Source: a virus
DNA: 64,000 nt
Strand: one strand, 5' to 3'
IMG/VR virus record: IMGVR_UViG_3300009093_000035
Span: 184,580-248,579 of that record
A model generated the notes under the pieces. It was not told the origin of the DNA, searched no databases, and was given only the letters and a program-made list of their open reading frames with translations. Positions 54,562 through 62,732 of the stretch are shown here, piece after piece (positions within the stretch are counted from its first letter, which is position 1; each line of letters opens with the position of its first letter). Position numbers and translations under genes: made by a program.

Positions 54562-56592
54562 TCATTCGTTCGAGACTGTCTTTCCGCGGCGAGTCGTTCC
54601 GAATTGGGAGACCATCCACTCCAATTTCTTCACGAGGAGCTTCGGCATGTCCTTCAGTTCCGAGGCGTAGACATGATCCTCGAAGAGCGTCTGAACGGAC
54701 TTGGATCCCTCCCCCAAGCCGACGCCCACGAGATGAATCCCGGCTTCCTTCGCTCGACGGATCTGACCCTTGATGACCTCTTCGTGTTCCGGGTCTGGTT
54801 CCCCGTCAGTGACGATGAAAAGGGTTCGGTGTCCCTCCTTCCGGGTCGAAAGAGCTTTCAACCCGAACTCGATCCCGTCCGCCATCGGCGTCCCACCCTG
54901 GGCGACCAGGTTCCCCAGCCTCCAGGCCACGTCCTGGTATCTCTCCTCGAAACCCTTGAAGACGTCGTAGGTGATGGGATAAACGCGGTGGTACTTCGCT
55001 GCCTCGGACCAAGATATGGTTTTCACCAAATCCTTCCAAGATTCCATGTCAACTCGGAACCCCGCGATCGCGAACTTCGCGCCGATCGAAGAGAGACCGT
55101 CGCTCAAGATGTAGAGGGCCCGTTTGGTGTTGATCGGCTTCGTCCCCTCTTTCATTGAACTGGACTCGTCCAGTACGATGATGGCGGAGAGGGAGGTGTC
55201 GATCACTTCGGTCTCTTCGATGAACGCGCGGCTCGGCTCTCGCCCCCCGAGGACCGTGACATACGAGTCCACCAGGTAGCGCTCGCTGAGGCGAGTTCCT
55301 TTTCGAACACCGTGGATGTGGTCGCCGTTCTCTAGGGCTCGGAACATGTTGCGGAGCTTCGAACGAAGGTACGACGTCTCGGACTTCGTAGAGGCGACGA
55401 TCTCCTTCAGGACTCGACGGGCTTCCTTCTCGTTCCCTCCGACCATGACAACCCGGTCGTCGGTCGTGGAGTAGGGTCGGTAGGGCTTCTCCCCCTCTTC
55501 CATCTTCGAGTCTTCGTCCTCGAAGGTCTGACTGAGGACGCTCTCCAAGGCGCTCGCGTAGTCCTTCAACCCGCTCGGGTCGGAGGTGATGATCTCGGCC
55601 GCCGCCTTCTTCTCGTCCTGAGGCTTCGAAGGTTCGGGCTTCGCCGGTTCCGGAGCCCAAGCCAGTTCATGTAGAACGCTCAGGAGTCGAAACGCTAGTT
55701 CGGTGCTGATTCCGAACTGGAGCTTCGCTATTCGGATCTCTCGTTCGGAGCCTACGTTGGGGATGGCGTCCTTCAGAAGAGGGGCGAGTGCTCCAGTTCG
55801 GATCATCTCCACGACCTCGGGACAAACGCTCTTGTAGTGGGCGAGGGCCTCTCGCGTCTTCTCCGTGGAGTATCCGAGCCCAACTTCGCGGAAGACCGCG
55901 AGAGCGATTCGAGCTGGAGAGGGAGGGATCTTCCGGTCTCGTTCGCGGGTCGGTTCTTCCTGGTCCAAGATGAAGTCGGCCAGGTCGGCCATCTTCGTGT
56001 ACACCCCAGGAAACTCGGCGCACCCTATCCGCTCGATGCGAATGTCTTCGAAGATGTTCTGGCTCTCCATCAGAAGCGAGAGCGTCTCCGGGTCGGAGTA
56101 CGGGATCCGCGAGTTGTAGTAGGGGGCGATCGCCTTTTCGAGGTCGTTCCCTCGGATCGGACACTGGCCCGAGTAGAGGCGGTGGAACCCTTCGTGGTTC
56201 GCTCCGCCGATCAGGGCCATGAACGTTCGGACGTTGATGTTGTCGTCGGTCGCCGCGATCTGAATCGTAGGCTTCACCCGACCCTGGTTGAACTCGTCCG
56301 CCCACTCTCGATAGTTCTCTCGGGTTGGGGCACGATCCGCCCCGTCGGCGATCTTCGAGAAGTGAGCGACCTTCTCGATCGCAGAGCGATACGGGAAGCT
56401 GCCGATCATGAAGAAGCGCCTCCCGGCGCTCCGGATCGGAACCATGTAGCGTTCCCCGAGAATCCCGAAGAGCGTCGCACGATGTCCGGCGCGGACGCGT
56501 CCTCCATGGAGGGATCCCTCCATGGACTTCTTCGCCTTCACCTCGTGGTGAGTCGGCTTCGGCTTCGAAGGAGGCTCGGAGGTCTCGGACAC
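54562..56592 (-). CDS. CobT-like protein with C-terminal von Willebrand A domain
   Basis: A 676-residue protein. The last 200 residues are a von Willebrand A domain with LSAIIVLDESSSMKEGTKPI (metal site DxSxS) and TLFIVTDGEPDPEHEEV. The N-terminal part has HEGFHRLYSGQCPIRGNDLE and a long linker. CobT-type proteins pair with a CobS AAA+ ATPase to insert metals or remodel complexes, and such pairs occur in large phages; no CobS gene lies in this window. Start at GTG 56592 rather than 56646, as it lies just past the upstream stop. Confidence 0.72.
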   Translation of the reverse strand: MSETSEPPSKPKPTHHEVKAKKSMEGSLHGGRVRAGHRATLFGILGERYMVPIRSAGRRFFMIGSFPYRSAIEKVAHFSKIADGADRAPTRENYREWADEFNQGRVKPTIQIAATDDNINVRTFMALIGGANHEGFHRLYSGQCPIRGNDLEKAIAPYYNSRIPYSDPETLSLLMESQNIFEDIRIERIGCAEFPGVYTKMADLADFILDQEEPTRERDRKIPPSPARIALAVFREVGLGYSTEKTREALAHYKSVCPEVVEMIRTGALAPLLKDAIPNVGSEREIRIAKLQFGISTELAFRLLSVLHELAWAPEPAKPEPSKPQDEKKAAAEIITSDPSGLKDYASALESVLSQTFEDEDSKMEEGEKPYRPYSTTDDRVVMVGGNEKEARRVLKEIVASTKSETSYLRSKLRNMFRALENGDHIHGVRKGTRLSERYLVDSYVTVLGGREPSRAFIEETEVIDTSLSAIIVLDESSSMKEGTKPINTKRALYILSDGLSSIGAKFAIAGFRVDMESWKDLVKTISWSEAAKYHRVYPITYDVFKGFEERYQDVAWRLGNLVAQGGTPMADGIEFGLKALSTRKEGHRTLFIVTDGEPDPEHEEVIKGQIRRAKEAGIHLVGVGLGEGSKSVQTLFEDHVYASELKDMPKLLVKKLEWMVSQFGTTRRGKTVSNE

Positions 56593-56602
56593 TACGAGAG
56601 AC

Positions 56603-57097
56603 TTACTCCCAAATCCCTCGCCGGTAGCCGATCCGTTCCGCCCCATCGTGGCACTCGATGTGGAGCGTCGAGAGATCCGAGACCGCCCCGATCTTCAGCT
56701 CATCGAGACCGCTGAGCGGGAGGTAGTCGCGCCCGGGGAACTTCTCCTTCCAGTCGCTCAGGAACTTCGGGACCGCGAGCACCAGCTCGTACTGGAGACG
56801 ACGGAAGAAGTCCGCGTCGTACATGTCCGCGAAATCGGGGGCGAAGTCCCGCATCGCCGCCTCGGCGGCCAGACTCGCCTCGACCATCTCGATCGGATCC
56901 TTCCGCTCGTAGTCGGCCGGGGTCCGAGGGCGACGGTAGGCGAACTGATCTTCGGCCTCGTTGTGGAGGCGTTGACGATCGAGGGCCTCGATGAACCCAG
57001 GGTAGGTGAGGAGGAACAAGCGCTCTTCGTCGGAGCCGCTGTGTTCGGACGACCAACCGCCCCCGTAGCAGGGGCTGTAGAGGATTGCGACGCTCAT
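56603..57097 (-). CDS. Unknown protein
   Basis: A 164-residue protein beginning MSVAILYSPCYGGGWSSEHS. The start pattern occurs in small phage proteins I have seen before, without a function. Coupled to the next gene by ATGA. Confidence 0.65.
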   Translation of the reverse strand: MSVAILYSPCYGGGWSSEHSGSDEERLFLLTYPGFIEALDRQRLHNEAEDQFAYRRPRTPADYERKDPIEMVEASLAAEAAMRDFAPDFADMYDADFFRRLQYELVLAVPKFLSDWKEKFPGRDYLPLSGLDELKIGAVSDLSTLHIECHDGAERIGYRRGIWE

Positions 57098-57477
57098 GCT
57101 GCCTTCTTCGAGCCCTCGTACCGGGCCCTCTCGTTATCACGGGCGGTCGCCCACTCCGCGCAGTCGTCTTCGTAGGAGCGGAGTTTCTCCGGACTCTCCC
57201 ACCAAACCTTCAACTCGACGCCGCCCTGACGAGGGCACGTCCAGAGGACCGGGATCTCTCGAAGGAGACCCTCCGCCCGACAACGGGCGACGTGGGCCTT
57301 CACCTTCGCTCGGTTCGGCTTCGCGACGGGGAACGCGATCGAGCCGGCCCACACGCGAGGGTCGTCCTGCTGGAGGACGACGCCCTGGAGCGGCTTCTGC
57401 CAGCAGTCGGGATGGGCCGCCTGGTACGGCCATCGCTTCGAACCCACCACATCGCCCGGCTGGAACGTCTTCGTCAT
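57094..57477 (-). CDS. Unknown protein
   Basis: A 127-residue protein (MTKTFQPGDVVGSKRWPYQA ...), beta-rich near the N-terminus (PGDVVGSK). Its start lies just past the motif at 57484. Confidence 0.65.
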   Translation of the reverse strand: MTKTFQPGDVVGSKRWPYQAAHPDCWQKPLQGVVLQQDDPRVWAGSIAFPVAKPNRAKVKAHVARCRAEGLLREIPVLWTCPRQGGVELKVWWESPEKLRSYEDDCAEWATARDNERARYEGSKKAA

Positions 57478-57483
57478 GACCTA

Positions 57484-57511
57484 GTAACGAACGAGACCTC
57501 GAAGGCTACAC
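57484..57511 (-). promoter_or_regulatory. Promoter-like motif
   Basis: GTGTA, 13 bases, CGTTCGTTAC; ends six bases before the ATG at 57477. Confidence 0.72.
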
Positions 57512-58000
57512 CTTCGATTTCCGTTTCCGTTCCTGAAGGAATCTCATGAGGGCGACCTGGCAGTGCGGAGCGTTCGAGAGGATCTCCATCGTCATCCGGT
57601 TCGTCGCCCACCGAGAGTCGTCGAGCGCGACCCTGTCCCAGGTCTTCCCTCGAACCTTCCATCTTTTCTCGGACATTCCTTCAGGTAGGTCCGTGTTGTT
57701 CCAGTAGGCGTAGTCCTGGATCCATCGAGGGAGACGACCGATCTTCTCGATCAGACGCGGAAGTCCGTAGGGGATCACGTAGACATACTTCGTGTATCCG
57801 CGGTCCGGATCGACGAAGACATGGAGCCCCGCGTCTCCGTAGGCCCTCACGAAGTTCTCGCTCCCGGTCACTGAGTCCACGAAGTCGTACTCGGAAGCGA
57901 GCTTCATGACGCCGTTCCAGATCCGAGAACGGAGGAACTCGACGCCGCGAGAGAAGTCCTGGAACCGGAATCGGAACCCGTAGTAGATCTTCGTACTCAT
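57506..58000 (-). CDS. Unknown protein
   Basis: A 164-residue protein (MSTKIYYGFRFRFQDFSRGV ...). Alpha/beta pattern, no motif. Confidence 0.65.
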   Translation of the reverse strand: MSTKIYYGFRFRFQDFSRGVEFLRSRIWNGVMKLASEYDFVDSVTGSENFVRAYGDAGLHVFVDPDRGYTKYVYVIPYGLPRLIEKIGRLPRWIQDYAYWNNTDLPEGMSEKRWKVRGKTWDRVALDDSRWATNRMTMEILSNAPHCQVALMRFLQERKRKSKV

Positions 58001-58003
58001 GGA

Positions 58004-58285
58004 TCACTTACCCTCCGAGAAGGTTCCGATGAAGCCGAGGCGCTCTCGACCTTTCCCGGGACAGTCATGACACGGCGTCTCGACGTAGGGGTGGAGCGGG
58101 CCCGGCTCTGGGAGAGAGGGAAGGCGGGCCTTCACGCACCGCTTCCAGAAGCACCCCGTCGCGTCCGGATAGGCGTCCTGGAACTCGCAGTAGCGTCGAG
58201 CGGCCTCGACCTGGTCTGGGGTGGCGGAAGGGCTCCCGGGGCCTCCTAGGCAGCCGGAAAGACCCTCCTCAGGAGTCTTCCTCAC
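58004..58285 (-). CDS. Cysteine-rich small protein
   Basis: A 93-residue protein starting at GTG (RKTPEEGLSGCLGG ...) with CFWKRC and CHDCPGKG, consistent with zinc binding. The start is inferred from the overlap with the upstream stop. Confidence 0.5.
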   Translation of the reverse strand: MRKTPEEGLSGCLGGPGSPSATPDQVEAARRYCEFQDAYPDATGCFWKRCVKARLPSLPEPGPLHPYVETPCHDCPGKGRERLGFIGTFSEGK

Positions 58286-58484
58286 CGACCAGCTCCAGGA
58301 TCCCTCGGGCCAGCTCCCGAGCCGTCTCGCGGTCGATCTTGAGGAACGAGGTTACTCGTCCCGGGGTTCCGCTGGGACGGGTGAGGAGAACGTCTCCCGT
58401 CCCCGTGATCATCACACCCACCGTCCGCGAAGAGTCGTCTTCGACGAAGAGGTAGCCCTTGGTCTTGTTGATCTCGATCATCAT
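58269..58484 (-). CDS. Small unknown protein
   Basis: A 71-residue protein (MMIEINKTKGYLFVEDDSSR ...). ATG overlaps the preceding stop (CGATGATG). Confidence 0.6.
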   Translation of the reverse strand: MMIEINKTKGYLFVEDDSSRTVGVMITGTGDVLLTRPSGTPGRVTSFLKIDRETARELARGILELVGEEDS

Positions 58485-58948
58485 CGCTGGAAGTTCCTCG
58501 TCTGTCCATACTCCTTCGTCACCGTCACGGACGAGGGGGAGACATCGATGGTCAGCCCACCGCAGCCGCCTTCGAGGACGAAGTCGAGCGCCTGCTGATA
58601 GGTCGGGAGGGGCTCCCGACGAAGCCAATCGGTCTTCTGATGCCAGAGGTCCCCGACCGTCGAGAGGTACTTCGCGAGGGCTTCCGCCGTCGGGAAGACG
58701 GGAGTGACCGGAGAGCCCTCGCTCACTTTCTCCCAGACCTGCCATCCTTCCCCGGAGGGCGGATCGACGTCGACTAGGCCGTACCCGAAGCACTCCTGGC
58801 AGTCCTCTCTCCGAACGAAGTTGGAACCGGCCTTCGGTCGGGCGCGGCACTTCGCGCACTTCGCCATTCCCGAATCGAGGAACCCGGGCCAGGTCTCTTC
58901 GAGCGGATGGTTGAAGTCGAGGGGGACGCGGTAGATCTGTCGGCTCAT
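58481..58948 (-). CDS. Conserved unknown protein with CxxC pairs
   Basis: A 155-residue protein (MSRQIYRVPLDFNHPLEETW ...) with CAKCRARP, CQECFGYG, and WQVWEKVSEGSPVTPVFPTAE. The RKVPLDFxxPL ... SEGSPxxPVF pattern marks a conserved protein of phages and actinobacteria with no known function. Confidence 0.7.
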   Translation of the reverse strand: MSRQIYRVPLDFNHPLEETWPGFLDSGMAKCAKCRARPKAGSNFVRREDCQECFGYGLVDVDPPSGEGWQVWEKVSEGSPVTPVFPTAEALAKYLSTVGDLWHQKTDWLRREPLPTYQQALDFVLEGGCGGLTIDVSPSSVTVTKEYGQTRNFQR

Positions 58949-59154
58949 GTTGCGGGCTCCACGTTCTGGACGCAGGCGGCGACCAGATGGTCACACATCT
59001 GTTCGTAGCCGAAGGTCTCGTTCAGATCTTCGCGCGAGATCTCGTTCCAGCCACAGTGACCGACGAGGGGTTGCTCGGCCGCGACCGATCCGCACTTCTC
59101 GCACTTCACCCTCGGCATGATCGCCGGTCGGGTCTGCATAACGAAGACCCTCAT
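58945..59154 (-). CDS. Small zinc-site protein
   Basis: A 69-residue protein (MRVFVMQTRPAIMPRVKCEK ...) with CEKCGS and HCGW; likely zinc-binding. Coupled to the next gene. Confidence 0.6.
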   Translation of the reverse strand: MRVFVMQTRPAIMPRVKCEKCGSVAAEQPLVGHCGWNEISREDLNETFGYEQMCDHLVAACVQNVEPAT

Positions 59155-59423
59155 GGCGTCGACCTCGTTCCGAAGTCGACGACGAGTTCCGTCTCGGTGA
59201 AGACGCGCCAGACCTTGAACTCGTGAGAGACCTTCCGCGCTTCCACCAGCGCGAGTTCCGAGGTCCCGAACAAGAAGGCTTCCTCGCGCTTCGAGGTCGT
59301 CCCCGAATAGGGAGCCTCGGGATTCTTCCCAGAGTAGGTGAGGTAGAGGGGTCCGGGACTTCCGACCGCGTCCACGGCGACGTTGTTGAGGGACACGACG
59401 TAGTAGATGGCTGAAGCCTTCAT
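59151..59423 (-). CDS. Small unknown protein
   Basis: A 90-residue protein (MKASAIYYVVSLNNVAVDAV ...), beta-rich. The start is inside a chain of overlapping genes (59151-59874). Confidence 0.6.
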   Translation of the reverse strand: MKASAIYYVVSLNNVAVDAVGSPGPLYLTYSGKNPEAPYSGTTSKREEAFLFGTSELALVEARKVSHEFKVWRVFTETELVVDFGTRSTP

Positions 59424-59425
59424 GT

Positions 59426-59665
59426 TCAACCTCCCACCACGAAGGCCGGAGCTGGCTTTTCGCCGGGGCTCGCGTTCTCCGGGCCCGCCCATTCGGCGAA
59501 GCTCTCGCGACCGCGATTCTGTGAGACCGCGACGGTGGTGACACCGGAGCCGGTCATCGTTCGGTACGAGTGATCCGGGCCTCCCGCCACGAGGACGGGG
59601 AGATCGTCGGACGCGCCTTCGAGCGCCTTCCGGAGCGCCCCCACGGTGAGGTACCGACGGATCAC
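59426..59665 (-). CDS. Small unknown protein
   Basis: A 79-residue protein starting at GTG 59665 (IRRYLTVGALRKALEGASDD ...). The phrase LPVLVAGG recalls a small phage protein family; not identified. Confidence 0.55.
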   Translation of the reverse strand: MIRRYLTVGALRKALEGASDDLPVLVAGGPDHSYRTMTGSGVTTVAVSQNRGRESFAEWAGPENASPGEKPAPAFVVGG

Positions 59666-59874
59666 CGGGGTACCGCTCCGATCCCGAGGTCGACCGCATC
59701 GCGCTCGACCTTCACGGGCGGATCCTGGATCCGAATCCCGAGTCGAGGGCCGTGGGTGCGGACGAGACGGCCGATCGCCTCGTCCGAGGTCTTCCCACAG
59801 TCCCACATCTCTCGCTTCCCCTCGATGTAGGCCATCGTGTCGGTCGCCCGCTTCTCCAGAATGATCGTCGTCAT
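59662..59874 (-). CDS. Small unknown protein
   Basis: A 70-residue protein (MTTIILEKRATDTMAYIEGK ...). Overlaps both neighbours by four bases. Confidence 0.6.
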   Translation of the reverse strand: MTTIILEKRATDTMAYIEGKREMWDCGKTSDEAIGRLVRTHGPRLGIRIQDPPVKVERDAVDLGIGAVPR

Positions 59875-60206
59875 GAGTTCCTCGCTCTAGCCACTCTCTC
59901 GGCGTGAGCGGCGCGAGCCGCTTCCCGAACCCGACCGTAGAGCGACCGTCGCTCTTCGACCGGAAGATCCCGAGCCTTCACGCATCGGACTCGCTCGCAC
60001 AGGAAGAACCCGGGGCCGTCCGTCGCGCCGCAGACTTCATCGTCCGTGTAGTAGGCCGTTCCGATCGGCTTCCCGCACGCGTCGCACGGAGTGCTTTCCC
60101 GAAAGCGTCCCGAGCCGGTGTGTCGATCGGTGTAGGCGAAACGGCGGAGCACGTTGCTCACGACGAGACCCTCACGAACCGGCGCTGACGAATCGTTCCC
60201 ATACAC
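59871..60206 (-). CDS. Zinc-site protein behind a motif with almost no leader
   Basis: A 111-residue protein with CDACGKPIG and CERVRC zinc-type sites. The ATG at 60206 is two bases after the promoter motif, so the mRNA may be near-leaderless; a GTG 17 codons in is an alternative. Confidence 0.6.
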   Translation of the reverse strand: MYGNDSSAPVREGLVVSNVLRRFAYTDRHTGSGRFRESTPCDACGKPIGTAYYTDDEVCGATDGPGFFLCERVRCVKARDLPVEERRSLYGRVREAARAAHAERVARARNS

Positions 60207-60208
60207 GC

Positions 60209-60236
60209 CTAACGAACGAGGAAGCTCCCGTTACAC
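60209..60236 (-). promoter_or_regulatory. Promoter-like motif
   Basis: GTGTA, 13 bases, CGTTCGTTAG (last base G not C); two bases before the ATG at 60206. Confidence 0.65.
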
Positions 60237-60539
60237 TGTTCGGAAAGCGAACGTGGGGATCGGATTCTCCGAGACTCGGCCTCCGTCGTCCGCCCACCGA
60301 TCGAGCGCCAGAGCCTCTTCGGAATACCCACGCGATTTCAGGATCTTCAGAACGAAGTTCTGCGGGTCCCGACTCTGGGGAATCTTGAGGAAGATCCGAA
60401 CGACAGGATCGTACTTCATGGAGGCCCCTCCCGCCGGACTCTCCGGCCGGAGATTCTCCCGGGTGCGGCGAAGAATGAGATCCGGGTCGAGGTTCGTCCT
60501 CCGAACGAGGTCCTTCACTTCTTGGATGAGATCCTTCAT
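60231..60539 (-). CDS. Unknown protein
   Basis: A 102-residue protein (MKDLIQEVKDLVRRTNLDPD ...). Its end runs into the next motif. No family recognised. Confidence 0.6.
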   Translation of the reverse strand: MKDLIQEVKDLVRRTNLDPDLILRRTRENLRPESPAGGASMKYDPVVRIFLKIPQSRDPQNFVLKILKSRGYSEEALALDRWADDGGRVSENPIPTFAFRTV

Positions 60540-60549
60540 CGCTTCTCTC

Positions 60550-60789
60550 CTACCTTCGGGAAGACCCGTAGAAGCACTGGGTGCAGTTGTAGTTCACCGG
60601 AGCCGAGAGGAAGATCGCCTTGTAGGTCTTCCCGCACTTCGGGCACACGTAGGACTCCTCGGGGAGCGAGGGACCTACGAAGAGAGGGGTGGCCTCCTCG
60701 GGGGGCGTAGCGGGCTCGGATGGAGCCGGGGAGGGCTCCTTCGGGGGCTCAGGCTCCGCAGCCCCGAGAAGCGCGAGGATGTCGTTCAT
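60550..60789 (-). CDS. Proline-rich zinc-ribbon protein
   Basis: A 79-residue protein with a PEPPKEPSPAPSEPATPPEE linker and a C-terminal zinc ribbon (CPKCGKTYKA ... CTQC). Confidence 0.65.
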   Translation of the reverse strand: MNDILALLGAAEPEPPKEPSPAPSEPATPPEEATPLFVGPSLPEESYVCPKCGKTYKAIFLSAPVNYNCTQCFYGSSRR

Positions 60790-61157
60790 GACTTCTTCAT
60801 TCGCTCGCGAAACAGGACGAAGGCCTTCTCGACGGCTCTGAGAACGCGAATGAGGTTTCGGTCCTTCCGCTTCGAGAGGGCGTCGTAGAGAACCTGGTCC
60901 ATCCCGTAGAGCCGACCGTAACAACTAGCCGTTCGGAGAAGGATGTCAGAGGCGAATTTCCGAACCTCCTCAGCGAGGTAGATCTCATTCTCCCACGCGA
61001 TGCGAGTGCGGTTGAACTCGCCCAGCTTCCGAAGTTCGACGTCTCGTGGCTCCCACTTCAGGATGACCCGACGTTCGTACTCGACCGCGAGCCGATAAGC
61101 GCGAAACGCTGCTTCCAGGGTTTCCGAATCGGGCTCGGGGATCTTGTAGAGGCTCAT
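60786..61157 (-). CDS. Unknown helical protein
   Basis: A 123-residue protein (MSLYKIPEPDSETLEAAFRA ... RAVEKAFVLFRERMKKS). ATGA coupling to neighbours. Confidence 0.6.
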   Translation of the reverse strand: MSLYKIPEPDSETLEAAFRAYRLAVEYERRVILKWEPRDVELRKLGEFNRTRIAWENEIYLAEEVRKFASDILLRTASCYGRLYGMDQVLYDALSKRKDRNLIRVLRAVEKAFVLFRERMKKS

Positions 61158-61891
61158 CCCTCTTCCTCGTCCGGAGCGACGATCCCCGGAAGGGCCGGAA
61201 CGGAGGGTCCGCTCCCGAGACGGTTCTGGAGCGACTCGACGCCGAGCTTGTGGAGGGAGAGGGCCATGAAGGCTTCAATCTCCGCCTTCACGGTCGCCGA
61301 GACCTTCTCCGAAGCCTCCTGGAACGACTCCAGAACGAAGGGGGCGTTCGACTGGATCTCCTGGAGAGCCTTCTCCACGGCCCAGATGATCTCCTTCTTG
61401 TCGTCCTTCGAGAGCGTCTTCTTGTCGAGGAGCGTCCGCGTCGTCTCGACCTTCTCCTTCAGGAACCCCACGAGGGTCTTCATCTTCAGACGGAAGGTCT
61501 TCTGGATCTTCTCCGCCTCGGTACGCTCACCGGGAGGCGGGTCCTCCATCCTCTCGTGAAGGATGGAGTTGATCGTGCAGGGGACTCCTCCGCCCATGTT
61601 GAGGCTCGTGATCATCTCTGCGAACTGGGCCGGCGAGAGATCGATCTCGATCAGCGTCTTCAGGTTCCCGTGGTACCAGTCCCGGCTGAGGCTGTGCTTC
61701 ACGGAGGCCTGGGTGATCGAGAGCCGGAAGAACGTCCCGTGTTGCTCGATGCTCGAACCGAAGAGGTGGCGACCTCCCTGGATTCGTCCGATCGAGACCA
61801 TCCCGAAGGACTCGTGCTCCTCCTCGAACTCGGTGTCGAGGGACGAGTTCACGGTCTCGGTGCGCTTGTAGGGGCGGCGGAAGTCGAACAT
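61154..61891 (-). CDS. Conserved protein of unknown function
   Basis: A 245-residue protein with HGTFFRLSITQASVKHSLSR, IEIDLSPAQFAEMITSLNMG and GVPCTINSILHERM. I recall this pattern in phage and bacterial proteins without a known activity. The C-terminal half is helical. First gene of its operon, 38 bases after a promoter motif. Confidence 0.7.
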   Translation of the reverse strand: MFDFRRPYKRTETVNSSLDTEFEEEHESFGMVSIGRIQGGRHLFGSSIEQHGTFFRLSITQASVKHSLSRDWYHGNLKTLIEIDLSPAQFAEMITSLNMGGGVPCTINSILHERMEDPPPGERTEAEKIQKTFRLKMKTLVGFLKEKVETTRTLLDKKTLSKDDKKEIIWAVEKALQEIQSNAPFVLESFQEASEKVSATVKAEIEAFMALSLHKLGVESLQNRLGSGPSVPALPGIVAPDEEEG

Positions 61892-61929
61892 GGGGGACGC
61901 CTTTCTTGACGCGAAGGTCTCGCATTCAA

Positions 61930-61957
61930 GTAACGAACGGGGCGCCTCCCTTTACAC
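61930..61957 (-). promoter_or_regulatory. Promoter-like motif
   Basis: GTGTA, 13 bases, CGTTCGTTAC; ends 38 bases before the ATG at 61891, the longest leader in the strong set. Confidence 0.7.
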
Positions 61958-62239
61958 TCCAGGCTCGCACTTACAATCTTCCGGATGCTTCCCACATCCG
62001 CGGCAGACGATCCGGTTCACGCACGAGCTACAGATGTAGTGACCGTCCGACTCGCATTCGCCCGCCGGTTTCCCCCTCTTGAAGTCTGGGCAGGGGAACT
62101 TCGGGTCTCGGACCCCGTCCATCCACATCCCCTCGCCCGTCAATTGGGCGAGGCGGATCTTCTTCTTGGACAGTTCCTTCTCAGTGGATTCGATCTCGTC
62201 TCGAAGAGACCGGACCTCTTCCAAGAACTCGGCGCTCAT
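61952..62239 (-). CDS. Coiled-coil zinc protein
   Basis: A 95-residue protein: N-terminal coiled coil (SLRDEIESTEKELSKKKIRL), then CESDGHYICSSC and CRGCGKHPEDCKC, a cluster of cysteine pairs. Confidence 0.65.
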   Translation of the reverse strand: MSAEFLEEVRSLRDEIESTEKELSKKKIRLAQLTGEGMWMDGVRDPKFPCPDFKRGKPAGECESDGHYICSSCVNRIVCRGCGKHPEDCKCEPGV

Positions 62240-62242
62240 GCC

Positions 62243-62446
62243 CTACTTCGTTCGGGCGCGGAGGAGCTTCTCGATCCGGGCCTCCTCGGCGAACGCTTCC
62301 CGAAGGTAGTTCATGAGGTGGGGCTCGGGGCCGTCCCCCGGCGGGGGAAGGTCGATACGTCCCAGGGTCCGACTCTCCCAGACCCGAGGGCCTAGAATTT
62401 TCCGGACTTGGGTGATTTCCACGGGCGCTTCTCTCGGCTCGTGCAT
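62243..62446 (-). CDS. Small unknown protein
   Basis: A 67-residue protein (MHEPREAPVEITQVRKILGP ...). An upstream in-frame ATG at 62491 would add 15 residues. Confidence 0.5.
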   Translation of the reverse strand: MHEPREAPVEITQVRKILGPRVWESRTLGRIDLPPPGDGPEPHLMNYLREAFAEEARIEKLLRARTK

Positions 62447-62552
62447 TTGCTTTGTCCCTACCCTAGGCCGGCGAATAGTCGGATCCTTCACCCTCCCTTT
62501 ACGCTCTTTCGTTCTTGATACTAGCCCAAAAATCCCTGGGGATCTTGGACGG

Positions 62553-62723
62553 TCAAGCGAGGGGCTCGGGGAGGATTTTCTTGCGGTGTCTCTCGATCAC
62601 CAAGTCCATTCCCTCGCGAACGTAAATCGCTACCGGGACCCGAGTCTTCTCGGAGAGGAGCTTCAGGGCGTCGTACTGATCTTGGTGGAGGTAGACCGTG
62701 GTGCTGATCTTTTTTCGGGACAC
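62553..62723 (-). CDS. Ribbon-helix-helix DNA-binding regulator
   Basis: A 56-residue protein starting at GTG 62723 with AGGAG seven bases upstream. It reads KKISTTVYLHQDQYDALKLL then SEKTRVPVAIYVREGMDLVIE, the strand-helix-helix pattern of CopG/Arc/MetJ proteins, which dimerise and insert a beta-strand into DNA. It could regulate nearby operons, possibly through the motif that recurs here. Confidence 0.75.
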   Translation of the reverse strand: MSRKKISTTVYLHQDQYDALKLLSEKTRVPVAIYVREGMDLVIERHRKKILPEPLA

Positions 62724-62732
62724 GAGCGACTC

